Source of the DNA: Dryococelus australis | Taxonomy: Eukaryota > Arthropoda > Insecta > Phasmatodea > Phasmatidae | DNA length: 64,000 nt | Assembly: GCA_029891345.1 (NCBI GenBank) | Contig: CM056999.1 | Span: 27,997,418 to 28,061,417 of the forward strand | Direction: 5' to 3' | In this document: positions 22,170 to 34,229 of the stretch, in pieces | How the letters are laid out: each line of letters opens with the position of its first letter | Position numbering within the stretch: the stretch's first letter is position 1 | The notes under the pieces: generated by a model | Databases searched by the model: none | What the model was told of the DNA's origin: nothing | Seen by the model: only the letters and a program-made list of their open reading frames with translations | Translations under genes and position numbers: made by a program

Positions 22170-22486
22170 CCTATTCCTGGCTCGCACTTGGTCATGGGAG
22201 GGGGTGGTAGCGTTAGCTCCGCTAGGCGTGTGACATCACCAGCTGGAGCTGGATCCAGGTGCTGCACGTTTTGGCAATCATACTAGTAGTGCCATCCGGC
22301 GGTGCGCTATAGTACTTGGAGTCCTTGATGCGTAGAACCAATCTTCGGACGTCGAGCATGCGTCTTTTGCAGTTGGTAAACAGTAAAAGTTCTTGACATC
22401 AAATAGGCTGTACTGCCACTCAAACTCCATTGCAATGTGTAGCTGAGTGGTGCGCACTGATGAGTAGGAAGTTTGTTTAATATACA

Positions 22487-25465
22487 GTCAATTCACGACT
22501 GGAATAGACTTTTGAAAACGAACCTTTGAAAAATCACCCTAGGCGTAACATGTCAACCTGTTTTTTCAATAACCTGTAATCCACAATTATATAACACTGT
22601 GATTAACTATAGAGTACTGTATTCTTGAATAAATGAAACATTACCTTAGTATCTTCTATAGCTTGTAATATTTATTTTGTATTAAATATGAATTAACAAC
22701 AGTGAGAGCAGTGATGTATTGGCAATGGCTAATAAGAAATTGTTCATAGATAAGTATTGTTTTAACCTAGTTTTTTGGTATGCTACTTGTAAATTAAACA
22801 TCGCATATTGAAATATTTAAATACTTAGGTCGCTCTGATGGTAACACATTTAATTGTTATAGTTCAAAATAACAGCGCAAAATATCATGCATAGGCCTTA
22901 GTGAAAGAGTGTGTTTTTTTTACCGAAGAAGAAACTGTCGCTCCTTTTTTCTCTCTCTCATAATCTGAAATTTTTGCATCACCAGTAAGCAATGACATTA
23001 TACAGGTTTTCAATTTTTGCACATTTTATACTTATTAGAGCATAATAATGATTTTTTAATTTGTAATTTACAACTGATAAAGAGATTTTAATGTTTGAAT
23101 ACTTATTTTAATATATTTAAATATGATGGCGGGACGGTTACCATCACAAGTTGGCAGATATGGCGAGCCATGGCATGGCATGTTGCTTTTTGCCAAACTA
23201 AGCATTAATTATTCTCCTCCAAAAAATTCTTCAAATTACCACCATGTTTGTAGACATGTTTTTTAAACCTATCTGTGTTTCCACAGCAGTAATAAATAGA
23301 CTGTTACGTGTGTTTCGTTAACCACTGCGTGTGAAATGACGTGGCATGACTGTGTAGTGATCGTTACGCTGGCCCTGTGTGTGTGCATGATTTCATATAT
23401 TTGATGTGCACTACTTATACATTTTTTACATTTTACATACTTTTACATTTTAACTGTGAACTAGTTTTATGACAAAATTAATTATTTACACCCATGTCTG
23501 TTTATTTATTACAATGTTGTACCTGTGCCCTAGGTGTCTGAAACACAGTTGTGTAATATGATTTGCCACAATCCCACCAAAATACTAAGCCCAGCCAGAT
23601 AAATTTCAATAAACCTAATAATAAGCCTCTTACCATAACTTTTATTCCGCTCATATTTCTACGCAGTAGCTATGCGTAGAAATATGAGCGGAATAAAAGT
23701 TATGGTAAGAGGCTTATTTATGTGCATGTTCATCGCTATTTTTTAAGTTTGTCGCTGCTATGGCCAAAAATAAGTGACACGAGTTGGATGCTTAAATTTA
23801 ATGTGTCTTTTTCGTTGGACTGGTTGGTCCTTCATTTTAATATTTATTCCAAATGAGGCCGTCCTTTTAAAGAAATAACCCAGCACATATCAATAACAAG
23901 AGGTTAAATACTACAGTTACTTACCCCGCAGTTGTAACAGTGTTAATCACAGCGGCAGAAAAATATTAACGTGCATTACGTGTAATGTGCTATGTTGTAG
24001 AAAACAAATATGTTAACAATGTAAAACTAGCGTAAGAACTATTGTCAATACAGGCATTTTAAAACATCATGAAACTGACTTAAGTAATGTCATAGGCCTA
24101 AATTGTGAATATTCATACAGAATGGAATGGTTTTTGGAATATGACCGAATTATTTGAACAGCTGTAAACAGTAAACAACACATTTGACACATATAAAAGT
24201 AGAAGCCACATTCAATGTTTCTGTTTAGGTGTAGTGAAAGTATACGAACATATGTACACACAAACATGCAATGGAATGTAAACATTGCTTTTGACAGATA
24301 CTACACGGCAGTCACATGGCAATGTTTGTTTACATCTGACAGAAGGATATGAAACGGGCCTGCAAGTAGATATTTAGCATGGCTCCAAGAAAGTCTTCCA
24401 GTTGTGAATGGACTATAGGTAATAAATATGTCGCGCGTCAGTCCCCCCTCCCCCCCCCCCCTGATTCGACATGGACTCACATGGGTGAAAGAATGGAGAA
24501 ATTAGAAAAATTAGCTTGCGAGAATGTAGTAGAACTGTCCCCTCAATAACAATCTTTCACTCTCTCAATCAGTTTCCGTAACTGTTACAGGTCTGTGTGT
24601 TTGGCACTCTAGGCTTTGCAGCGGCATGCTATAAGCAATCACTGGCAGATGCAGCTGCCGGTTTCTCCGTCTCCTGGTGGGGATGGGCAGGCTAGACGTA
24701 CTCTGTCTCTCTCTGACTCATGGTAGGCGGATGCTATCTCTCTCAACCTGAGTGGGTGACAAGCATATAACGACATCTTCTCTTACATATGTGGTGTGAG
24801 TGTTGACCCTCAAAGACAATCAAGGAATTGACTATTTCACTACAATACTGTGAAAATTTTTATCACAAATTTTCATTGGTTTACTTGAGAATGTCTATTT
24901 GTTTGTGATTTCTTGAGAGATTCTATAAAATGCAAAATTATAGCGATTAATTAAGAAAAATGTGTTAGATTATTTACAACAATATAGAAAATGTTTTACA
25001 ATTTTCTTGAAGGAATCTATATAAAGCTAAATTTTTTATCAAAAAATGTTTTACGTATTTACAACAATAAATCAACACTTTGAATTACTTACTAAATTTG
25101 TTACAATTTTCTTGAGGTAAATGTATATAATGCAAACTGATTTAATAAAGAAAAGCTTTTAACTTATTCTTAGACAATTCTGACAACTTTCTGTCCATTT
25201 CTTTATACAAGAGTATGGTTGGCTTCACATTATGTGTTTAAAACTGGAAGTCATCTTCATTAATAAAACCTACGTGGCACTGAGGGGTGTCAAAAAAGTG
25301 TTCACAAAAAAATATTTCGGAATGGCTAGCTCGCCACCAAACTTCACTATTAAGTTACGTACTTTCACTTTGCTATAGGGTTTCTAACAGACATTACCAA
25401 TGTTGAAAGTCAGTTTAAGGTTAATTATAACATTATGGCGAGTGTCCAGATTATTTTGCAAATAC
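22487..25465. other. Unassigned AT-rich DNA
   Basis: No coding sequence recognised. It contains the perfect inverted repeat at 23620-23718 and a run of C at about 24443-24462. A CAGT-type end at 22484 (tacagtcaattcacgact) resembles pogo termini but has no partner here. Confidence 0.4.
23620..23718. repeat. Perfect 46-bp inverted repeat
   Basis: Arms 23620-23665 and 23673-23718 are exact reverse complements around a 7-base spacer (gtagcta). Nothing around it resembles a known element. It could fold into a 46-bp hairpin with no mismatches. Confidence 0.95.
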
Positions 25466-25510
25466 AGTACACTCCCGTTTATTCTTGCTTCATTTAACCG
25501 GTTTTTACTT
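25464..25510 (+). repeat. Pogo/Tigger-like terminal sequence
   Basis: After a TA, the sequence CAGTACACTCCCGTTTATTC resembles the CAGT(n)ACTCCCG starts of pogo-group terminal repeats. No partner end was found nearby, so this is a single decayed end or chance. Confidence 0.3.
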
Positions 25511-25800
25511 ATCCATGTGTGCTGCTTTTTCAAAGTCTTGATGCATGACACCTTATCCTTATTAATAAACAACTATTACTCATCAGTGCAACTATACCAC
25601 TAAAAGCTGTTGAGTCACCGCCACTGCCTACAAAATTGTTGTATCTACCGGGCCGTGACAGACATCCCAATAATAGAAATTATTTTCGCCCGATGTCCCA
25701 CCGGGACCATTCAAGAGGTCCGAGGCTAGTACAGCAATGTACCGCAGGATGCCGCCACAAGTATGATGCCTAGATCCCACAACTCTCCACTATGCCACTT

Positions 25801-25882
25801 GCACAGAGGATCTAAGCACTGGGCTTGCACCTGCTAACCCTGCACCGAGGATCTAAGCGCTGGAATTGTACATGCTAACCCC
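25801..25882 (+). repeat. 41-bp tandem repeat in U3 of element C
   Basis: Units 25801-25841 and 25842-25882 share gaggatctaagc and gctaaccc. Tandem repeats upstream of an LTR TATA box often act as enhancers; here that is only a positional suggestion. Confidence 0.75.
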
Positions 25883-25927
25883 CTCTCCAGACACCCTATG
25901 CCAGTGAAGGAAGGGATGGCAGAGAAG

Positions 25928-25936
25928 TATATAAGG
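25928..25936 (+). promoter_or_regulatory. TATA box of element C
   Basis: TATATAAGG is followed by GC-rich leader sequence about 30 bp on. Confidence 0.55.
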
Positions 25937-26313
25937 CGAAGCGCCCCGGCCTCCAGACCATCAGTTCTGCTTCAGTATTTGATTAGTCTTCCGACTCCTC
26001 TCCTGGGCTCTCATTGCACAAGCAATTGGTGCAGAGGCCCGCACCAATCCAGAACACTTCATAGCTACTTCACAGGGCTGAATATCCTCTCCAGCACTCT
26101 ACTAAGGAAGAACCAGCGGAGTCATCAGCTCAGCACACTGATACACGTTCTGTATCTTATGGACAACCGAGAGTAGAGCTAGACCACAAGAGTACACTGA
26201 AGTTCACACGCACCAGTAACTGCCTACTCCCTTAGCTTTGTACAGGGCGCCTTACACTTTTTTTATGCTAGGGTGTTCCCGAGTGGGTGCGAGGTAGTAC
26301 TTCCACCATCTTT

Positions 26314-26341
26314 GTTTATTTTCCTTTACTGCAAAATAAAC
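26314..26341 (+). promoter_or_regulatory. Poly(A) signal in a hairpin, element C
   Basis: GTTTATTTT (26314-26322) and AAAATAAAC (26333-26341) are exact inverted arms with a 10-base loop; the right arm contains the AATAAA at 26335-26340. Confidence 0.5.
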
Positions 26342-27358
26342 TGTGATCTTGCCTAAATTCTCAAGTATCACTCCAACCTCCTACCCCTCACCATCATCGG
26401 ATCTGATGGGAACAGCAAGAGACTGGATTTGCTCTTTTCAGATCCACACTGACAACAGACCAAAACATCCTTGGAAGACAACCATTCTCTGCCCAGCGCA
26501 GTGAACAGTAGAGCAACGACACTAGGATACCGTCCCCTGGAAGATGGTTTGCCAGCTTGAAGTGGTCCCTGCCTCACCACATACTCAGCGGTGGTGAGGA
26601 GGGGAACTTCTTTGGGCCTGGGGAGACCAGTGACCTCGGGACACTCACCTCACCACTACTGGAAGGACACTAGTTTCTTGCACCCAGGTGGGAGAAATGG
26701 TAGAGCCATGACACTAGGTGCACTCCTGGTGGGATCGGCTTGCTAGCAGGGGTAAACTCCTCTCATTGCACACTTCACGGTGCAGAGTAGGGTTACATTC
26801 CAGTGCAGGGGAGAACAACCCCATTGGGACAACGCAGTGCAGTTCCTGCAACCAAAACTTGCAGGTCGAGATTTCCACGCCTCCGGTGGAGTAGTCAAGA
26901 GTGGGGTGCGGTGTTGGCTGTAGCAATCCGCACCTACACTTGCACTCCAATATGTCGACTGCCTAACTCCTGCAGGCCCAATCCTAGTTTACAGCCAGAT
27001 GCCTTACACCCATAGGGGTGGTGTTCCGAGGAAGGCTAAGTAGGTGAGGGCTATTCTAAAGATCTACAAGGGCTTAGCATCCTTCCCAGTGGGTTCAGGC
27101 TACTTAGTCCATGTAAACCAGCTGCTTTGCTGCGATAACTCACCACACCAGTACCATCCACTCTCCTACAGCATTGTTCGAGCCACCCACCCGTATAGTG
27201 GAAGGATGCCATCCAGTGGTGCAGATCATGTTCAGCGAGAGGTCCACCTGCACTCCGACAGTAACTAGTGGCTCCAAACCCGTGGAAAACCCCAGTACCT
27301 CAAATGCACACCCCACGTTCGTCAAGCACAACCAGGATCAACAATAGCAAAACTACCC

Positions 27359-27517
27359 ATGGGCCAGACGCACCATCCCGCTCGCTTGAACTCCATCCCA
27401 TACCCTAAACCTGCACCACACAGAGTTGTATTGCCAGAGCTGGACTTTGTACCAAGCTGGCAGCCTACTAGGCCAGTATTGTATTCTGGTCGGGCACCTG
27501 TGCCAAGAGACAACTAG
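27359..27517 (+). pseudogene. C-terminal coding block of element C
   Basis: A 52-codon frame from an in-frame ATG reads PYPKPAPH, LPELDF and TRPVLYSGRAPVPRDN before a TAG. It corresponds to the end of the 179-residue protein of element B and to the block at 7945-8102 in A. The frame is open upstream for some codons but degenerates. The protein is Pro-rich and of unknown function. Confidence 0.55.
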
Positions 27518-27540
27518 CCACCCAAAGATGTGACTCGCCT

Positions 27541-28560
27541 AGCACTGATCCAGTCACCCAGGCAGCCAATCAGCTGGGTCTGTCGTGCGTGAGTCTAATG
27601 TAACTTCTGTGGCAAGGAAATGTTGTAACATGCGTCATTTAACAAGCAGCAATACCATGTACGTCTATCACTGTGCTACATAGCTGATGTTTATATCTTT
27701 AAACTGTCAACCTATCACCGAGCCACACGTAAATCATCCATTTCCAACAGTTGAAGCGCGTATCTGATCGCTCTTATTCAGGCCACGTCTGAAATGGCAG
27801 ATTTTGACAAAATGATTACGTGACACTATTTGGTAATTTGGTATTTCGTATTAAACAAATGTTAGCAAAAATAAGAAATTACAAAATCAGTGCCATGTTG
27901 TTTGTTACCTACAAAACACATGCGTGAATGCATAAATAAAATGATTTTTAAAACAAATAATTGTTCATAAAATACACTAGCCATGTTTTAAAAAAGCTAG
28001 TACGTGTTGAGCTTTTTTTATAATTTGCAACTGATAATTTTTTTTAAGTCATTGCTTAATTCATTATTTATTTACATATTTGCAGCATTCCAGTGATGAT
28101 TGTAGAAGTATTATGTCCATTTTAAGCATTAAATTTACATAAAAATATTTTTACAGTTAATGTAAAAATGTGTTGCTGCGAGTGCTAAACAAGTGACTGT
28201 TGACAACGTCCGAAGTGAAACTTACGAAACGACAACGATGACAATGAATTTGTCATTTTGAACACAGCCTCAGCTACCACCCTAACACCACGTCTTGCAA
28301 GTTTATCAATTAATTGAGCATGGTTGTTCCCTGTAGTGTCTTTTGCAACATGTCAACAAAGTGTAAAAGGACAGTTTCAACTAACACGGGAAAGTTAGAA
28401 ATAAGAAATTTGAGCATAAACTTAAAAAGGTGTGCCTTCTCGCAAAACATAATAATGAAAGAATAACTGGTCACAAAAGGGTTTGGATAACGAGAAAATA
28501 GTTTGCTCATGTGTTATAAACAAAAACATCAATCATGGGGCCAAACAAAAAAATACCTTA
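27541..28560. other. Unassigned AT-rich DNA
   Basis: No coding or repeat family recognised. Confidence 0.4.
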
Positions 28561-28624
28561 AGTGTTTTATATGAAGTGTTTAAAAGTTTACAAAAACTTA
28601 ACAGTTCATAATTTTGCAATGTAT

Positions 28625-28815
28625 ATTTGTGTGTGTGTGTGTCTGTGTGTATCTGTATCTGCATGTGTGCATATGTGTGTATATACGTATGTACATGCAT
28701 GTTTACATGTTTGCACATACATGTGCACTTGTGCTTGCATGTACAGGTGCATGTGCATGCATGAGTGTGTGGGTGTGGCAGTGTGTGCATGGGTGAATGT
28801 GTGAATGTGTGTATA
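28625..28815 (+). repeat. TG-rich cryptic simple repeat
   Basis: Imperfect (TG)n with CA, TA and GCATG interruptions. Open frames on both strands here are products of the repeat. Confidence 0.85.
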
Positions 28816-29003
28816 TGAGCATGTGCATACAAGTTTGTGTGCTTAAGTCAGCAAAATTTAAATAAGCTCCTAGTAATTTAAGATGTAGACATTTCAACCC
28901 AGCCTATTAAGATTGAATGAGAAACTTGCCTACACTTATTGATAAGAGGTGTGCGCTTACATTTTTGTAAAATTCATAATGGTTGTCATGAAGTTTGAAA
29001 TGA
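28816..29003. other. Unassigned flank of hAT element 1
   Basis: Short AT-rich stretch before the target-site duplication. Confidence 0.4.
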
Positions 29004-29011
29004 ATTAATTT
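29004..29011 (+). repeat. Left 8-bp target-site duplication, hAT 1
   Basis: attaattt here and at 31940-31947 flank the element exactly. Confidence 0.9.
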
Positions 29012-31939
29012 TAGAGATGGGCAATTCGATACTTTGATACCTCGATACCCCTCAATACTGGGCAGTATCAAAAGTATTGAGTATCGTGACGTGCATATCA
29101 ATAGTTTTATTCAATACTTTCTATCGACATGTGTATATGGCTTGAAGTTTGGATACATGGTCTGCCATTTTCCCTATTGTCACAAAGCGAGACTGTTTAT
29201 TTTGTTTTTGGCAGTTTACTAGTTTCGGAGAGCCCGTGAAGTGTCATATTTATTCAATGATTCAGCTAATTATTTTGTATTGATGGCAGAGAAACTTGTA
29301 GTAAGGATTGCAATAGAACATGTATTCAGGATTTGCAAATAGGAATTATGAACAGTAAGTCAGTGTGGATTGTAAAACGTGTTTTTAAAGTGTATATTGT
29401 AAATCAAGAATTTGGAAAAGTTATTAGAATGTTTTCAATGTATGTGACCTAAAAAACTACCATTTCAACTCGTTTTACAGTGTAACACATGTATAATATT
29501 TACGTCCCAAATGCGTTTAACATTCGAATTACCATACGAACTACATATTTATCACGTTTTCTTTCGGTGAGGTTAAAACATGACAGGCTATATAATAATT
29601 TAAATGTTTCATTCATACAATCAAATTTTTGACTCGTCCACTGAAACAATATGTAATTAAAGATGATACAGGCCGTATCCGAATTTACAAATTTCATTAT
29701 TTAGTTATTTTGTAAATTCGTGATTTGGTAGGTATCAATTCGGACGTTGTCGACAGTCACGTGTTTAGCAGTCGTGGCAACACATTAGGTTTGTTCGGGC
29801 AACCTAAGCTTTTTGCTCTCGAGAGCAAGCTGAGAATTTCTGAGAGCAGGGAAAGAGTAAACAGCGCACTGCTCTTTTCTGCTGCCAACTGAACGCCAAA
29901 CGCCACGGAACTGTTTACTACTACTCAGGTGATCACAACATCGGCAATATGTAATTTTCAACTTGATTGAGTATAGCATTTTAGGGCGACGGACAGTTTC
30001 GAGGCAGCAAAAAGGCATGTCCGGTTAAAAGAGGATGCCTAGCAACCCTAATAGCATTAAATAATGTAAAATGGGCTATACAATGACAGTTGTAATAACG
30101 ACTTAACCCTAACCTTGCAATGCCTTATTAAAGAAAAACTATGTTAATGCCAATGTTTTTGGTTATAGGGACAATTCTGCATCAGTTTCATTGCTTGGCA
30201 CATTCAAGTGGCCAGTGATTGGTTATGACAAGTATTTAATAATCACTGTGGCTGTCATTATAATACTTGCCTTCAAGGATGAACGTAATATTTTCATCAT
30301 TATCTACAATTACATTTACATGCCCTACAGCAGTTCTCAGAGGATGACCAAACATATTCGGAAATAAATAAATGTGACAGAAAATATTTTGAAGCAAAAC
30401 TAGCACTATCTCGTAGTCATACTATAAACATACACATTTGGTGCCTTTTTATCTTGCTCTCGATCTCACTGCTCCTCTGCTCTTCCTCAACAGCAAGAGC
30501 AGAAAGTTCATGCTCTTTGTAAGAAAAGGAGCAGAGCTCCTGATGCCCGAACAGTCATCCAAAAAAACACTTCTGGTTAAACGAATGCTCAAAATGAAAA
30601 AAGAGCAGGAAAAGAGTGGAAGTAGTAGAAAGCTCAGGTCGTACGAACAATCCTATTATTACATTAATAGTGCTTAATATGTTTATCTAAATTTAATGCT
30701 TAAAACAGACGTAATATTTCTGCAATCATCACTGGAATACTACGAATACGTTAATAAATACGAAAATAATAAATTATGCAATAACGACTTTTTAAAAAAA
30801 AATTTAACTGCTGAATATATACAAATCACAACTCATTTGCTTTTTAAAACATTGCTAGTGTATTTTATTTATGGTTATTTGTTTTAAAAGTCATTTTATT
30901 TACACATTTGTGCACGTGTTTAAAAAAAAACCATGGTGCTGCTGATGTCATTTTGTATTTTTCCCAACATCTGCTAGATACAAAATAACACATTACCAAA
31001 TACATCATCATTTTTGTATACAAAATTGCATCACATGATAATTTTGCCATCAAAATCTGTCAAGTCGGACATGGCCACAATCTATTCAGAAGAGGTGCAA
31101 AAAAACTAAGTCTCATGAAAGATGTTATAGAGTCTCTCCCAACCCCATCTAATCCACTGGCAATAAAATTACTGGAGGTCCAGCAGTATGACTTAGCCAT
31201 AACAAAAACAAGGTAGGTTGGAATGGTAACCTACACTGATCATAGCATTTTTTACACTAATTGTTTTATTCATAGACAGAGCAGCTGTGGCGCAAGGATA
31301 CATAGTGGCCGTGCTACGTTTCTAGAACTGTCTAAATTTGTGTTCAATATTCTGAATGCAAGTACTACACATTTATTTTTCTAGGTGCCATTTGTATTTA
31401 CAACCGGTATTTCCTATTTATTGCACATGTTTTGTGTGTATACAATCTGCGAAAATGACCAGTGCAAAACAACAAAGAGAATAATACATTTATCTTGCTT
31501 CCAGTAGTGGAAGAATTGCTATTGTTTTTATCTAGCGATAAACAATTCCCACATTTCCTTTATCTGACAATCCAGAAAACATTTAATGCCTGCTTTTCTA
31601 AATAAAAATTACTAAACTATCTTAGTTTGAAAATTGATATGCCTGATGTGCTTTTTTAGTATAATATAAATATTTATAATATTTTAACACTTGACAGGCC
31701 AGGTTATATAAATTTCAAATTTGTTTCCATTATCTGTAGTATTTATTACCTTGCGTGATTTTTCTTTGATTTAAACTTTACCATAAATTTGATTGAGACC
31801 AATGAAAATGTAGTTTACAAAAATTTGATTTCATTATTGAATTTATTTTTTACTCGAGAGTATCGAAAGTATCGAGGGTATCGAGCTAAAAACTGCATTG
31901 AGTATCCTGTATCAAAAACATGGTATTGTCCCACCCCTA
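29012..31939. mobile_element. hAT DNA transposon 1, 2.9 kb
   Basis: Terminal inverted repeats TAGAGATGGGCAATTCGATA and, at the right end read on the other strand, TAGGGGTGGGACAATACCAT are flanked by the identical 8-bp duplication attaattt. TIR start and 8-bp duplication are diagnostic of the hAT superfamily. Subterminal regions are rich in CGATAC/TATCGA words. I could not recognise a transposase inside; the open frames are short. A second inverted repeat pair (29791-30650) suggests another transposon nested within it. Confidence 0.85.
29791..30650. mobile_element. Possible nested DNA transposon inside hAT 1
   Basis: TTGTTCGGGCAACCTAAGCT at 29791 and, on the other strand from 30650, TTGTTCGTACGACCTGAGCT agree at 18 of the first 22 positions. 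Both ends are followed by gagcag/ctgctc words. A 79-codon open frame (30438-30677) inside is rich in Lys, Arg and Glu and is probably not a gene. No target duplication was seen. Confidence 0.4.
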
Positions 31940-31947
31940 ATTAATTT
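31940..31947 (+). repeat. Right 8-bp target-site duplication, hAT 1
   Basis: attaattt, identical to 29004-29011. Confidence 0.9.
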
Positions 31948-32519
31948 GTACTTTTTTTTAATGTGTTTTCCTTGTTTTAGCACTAGTTAACGCTACATTC
32001 TGCACTTGTATTGTGAGGGTTATGTTTTTAGTAAGGAGTGTATTGTATTGTTTAAATGCCAGGTTGCCTCATCTAAAGTCCCGTTATTGTCTTCACTGCA
32101 TTGCATTTCAAACTTTAAACTCACACTGCCATCTAAAGGACGGGTCTGTGTGATGCACATTAAGGAAGCGACATACAGACACACAATACGAACTGTTTAT
32201 TGCTCCGTGCCACCTGCCTGGCGCCGCACTGGTGCAGGCTAATAGCTCTGTATACTCTATGTGCCATCAATTACTCTACACTCGATGCAACATAAATATC
32301 AGTTAAAGTATCGTGTACTTTTAATCCTCCATATACAGTGTTTGATTTGAGATTGCATTGAAATGTATAATAGATACTGCCTTTTATCACTATTATCAGA
32401 GCCAATATCACTGTTCCATTATTAGTAAAAATGAGTAAATTCGATTATCCCTAGTTTTTTTTATACAAATTCGCTTATTCCTGTTTTCTCTGGTCCTAAT
32501 TAACATGGTTAATCAGGAG
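31948..32519. other. Unassigned; possible pogo-like end at its right edge
   Basis: AT-rich. The minus strand at 32527-32490 starts CAGACTGAAACTCCTGATTA, which resembles pogo-type terminal repeats; no partner seen. Confidence 0.35.
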
Positions 32520-32859
32520 TTTCAGTCTGTGAGGAAAACTTCACTCACTCCTTATGCGGTTTCTTCCTCTTTGGTCGTCCTCCAAGCTTTCTCAAGGCCT
32601 CGTGCTGCGGGTGTAGCAAGTTGAAGCAGGTGGTGGGCCTCCAGGGTGACTCTCTCTACCGTCCTGGCACTGAGCTGGCCTGGTAGGCATGGGGTGGCTG
32701 CATTCTCGGTGGTGGCTTGGCCGGCATTGAAAGCTTATCCCAGGCAGTGGTCATGGACTGACCACCAGGCACCAGGGGATGTTTATTGGCCACCTTGTCG
32801 TGAAGAGCTGCCATCTGAGTAGCCGTCAGAGGTAGTGATTCTGTTGGTGCAACTACCCT

Positions 32860-33380
32860 TCCGGTTGATTGTGCCGGAGTCAGAGGTCGGCTCGGGACCC
32901 CTGTCTCGACGGCACAGATGAGCGGTACCTCCCCTCATCCTGGGAAAATGCCTCTGGGTGTCAGGCTTGGCGTCGAGCGACACTGGGACTTAGTTCGCCA
33001 TCAGCGGTAGTTGTGACACTATGCTGGTTACTCTCTCAGTAGGTGGCACCTAAAAGAGGTCCGTTGAGAACCTCTGTTTCGACAATGCTGATGAGTGCCT
33101 CCTCCTCTCATCCAAGAAGCAAGGCTTGGAAGTCAGCCTCAGCATCGAGTGACATTAGAACCTCATCAACCATTTGGGCTAGTAACAAGGAATCTTCGCC
33201 TACCCCTCTAGTTGATGGTGCCGGAGTCAAGAGGTCGGCTTGGGACCCCTGTCTCAACGGCACAGAGGCGCAGATCGTCCTCTCGTCCAAGAACTTGGGC
33301 CTGGGTGACGGCCTCGGCATCAAATGACGTCGGAACCTGGGTGCAGGCGGCCTCAGCACTGGGTGACACTGCAACCGGCT
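32860..33380 (-). repeat. Three diverged tandem units of about 175 bp
   Basis: Units starting near 32862, 33037 and 33212 share cctctgtttcgac/cctgtctcaac, a ctcatcc/tcgtcc block and ggc(t/c)tc...gcatc(g/a). On the minus strand they read as repeats of a peptide with SLDAE/DAK and APSTRG-like pieces. They lie downstream of the protease in the minus-strand element. Confidence 0.6.
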
Positions 33381-34229
33381 GGGTTACGGCGCTGTACAAG
33401 TAGATCTGCAGCTATTGGTACCAGCTGGATTAAGGCGTCCAGGATGGCCTTGTCACGGCTGGCAGTTCTAGCTGGTGCCTCCCTCTCCAAAGGTGCTTTC
33501 TCAGTGGTGGCTGCAACGTTGTCTGGCGCTGCAGTCTCCTCGGTTGGGCCTGCCAGGGCCGTGATTGCTGGGGTAGCCAATTGAAGGGTTGATTCTTGTC
33601 GTCTTGTAGTTTAGATGGCATTGGGTGTTTCAATTTTCTCTGCAATTGGACTCTGTGGTGGCCGCCTATGACATGGCTCGTCCAACGAACTTCGTGAAGA
33701 GAGCTCATTTGCACTGGGTGTCCACCTCCCTCGTCAGGTGGTGATTTTCTGGTTGAAGTCTGTAAGTGTTGAGGGCAGTATCCAGACATATTCTGCCGCT
33801 TTTGGTCATGAGAATCCCACCCTAGTTGGGATGGGAAGACCAGCTCCTGACTTCGACCTCAGGCTCTCTGAAGGGCAGCAGTCGAGCTTCTGGAGCGGCA
33901 GTTGGTTCTGGGTCGTCAATGTCAGCTGGTGGTTCGGAGGTCACTGATGCTGTGTTGTGGACTTCTTGGGCGAGGGTCTCTCTTGGTAAGGGCCACTTTT
34001 GTCCTCTGTCAGGGGTTTCTTGAGGCAGAAGCCGCACATAACGTTGACAGGCTCTTTGGGCCTTGGCTTCGGGTATTATTCAATGGGTTTGCGGTTGGTT
34101 GGTTTATCACTACCTGTGACTGTAGCAGCCAGACTGGTTCCCTTGGTCTTTGTGGTGGAGCTGGAGGCGGAAAGGTCACGTCACTGCTTGGTTACCAGCG
34201 GATCACTAGGCACTTTTCTTTCCCTCCAA
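33381..34229 (-). pseudogene. Pro/Ser/Gln-rich tract downstream of protease
   Basis: The minus strand has one 119-codon open frame (33789-33430) rich in Pro, Gln, Arg and Ser and other open pieces around it. Plus-strand frames here are equally long and are likely shadows. In gypsy elements reverse transcriptase would follow the protease, and none is seen, so this part is rearranged or a different gene. I assign no function. Confidence 0.35.

Larger units (their letters stand above)
21450..22486 (-). mobile_element. LTR and leader of minus-strand retroelement, copy 2
   Basis: The stretch 21590-22486 aligns with 36938-37981, and 21450-21610 aligns with 35060-35175. On the minus strand it reads as an LTR: start near 22486 (TGTATATTAAAC), a TATA-like ATAAATA at 22163, a poly(A) signal in a palindrome at 21929-21958, then TGGTGCC at about 21553 as a possible primer-binding site. 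It lacks about 130 bp present at 37445-37575. It also joins the two parts that are separated by an insert in the other copy. Confidence 0.75.
25600..27540 (+). mobile_element. LTR-like element C
   Basis: A U3-like region with a tandem repeat precedes a TATATAAGG box at 25928. A GC-rich leader follows, then a poly(A) signal at 26335 within an inverted repeat, and a gag-like tract ending in a clean C-terminal peptide and stop at 27517. The order and spacing copy element A. No pol domains were found. Coding in the middle is eroded. Confidence 0.55.

Noticed and set aside
28533..28897. Cys/Val- and His/Thr-rich open frames on both strands
   Set aside because: They are translations of an imperfect TG repeat.
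32860..33380. CRISPR-like array
   Set aside because: Units are diverged, contiguous and lack unique spacers; the genome is eukaryotic.
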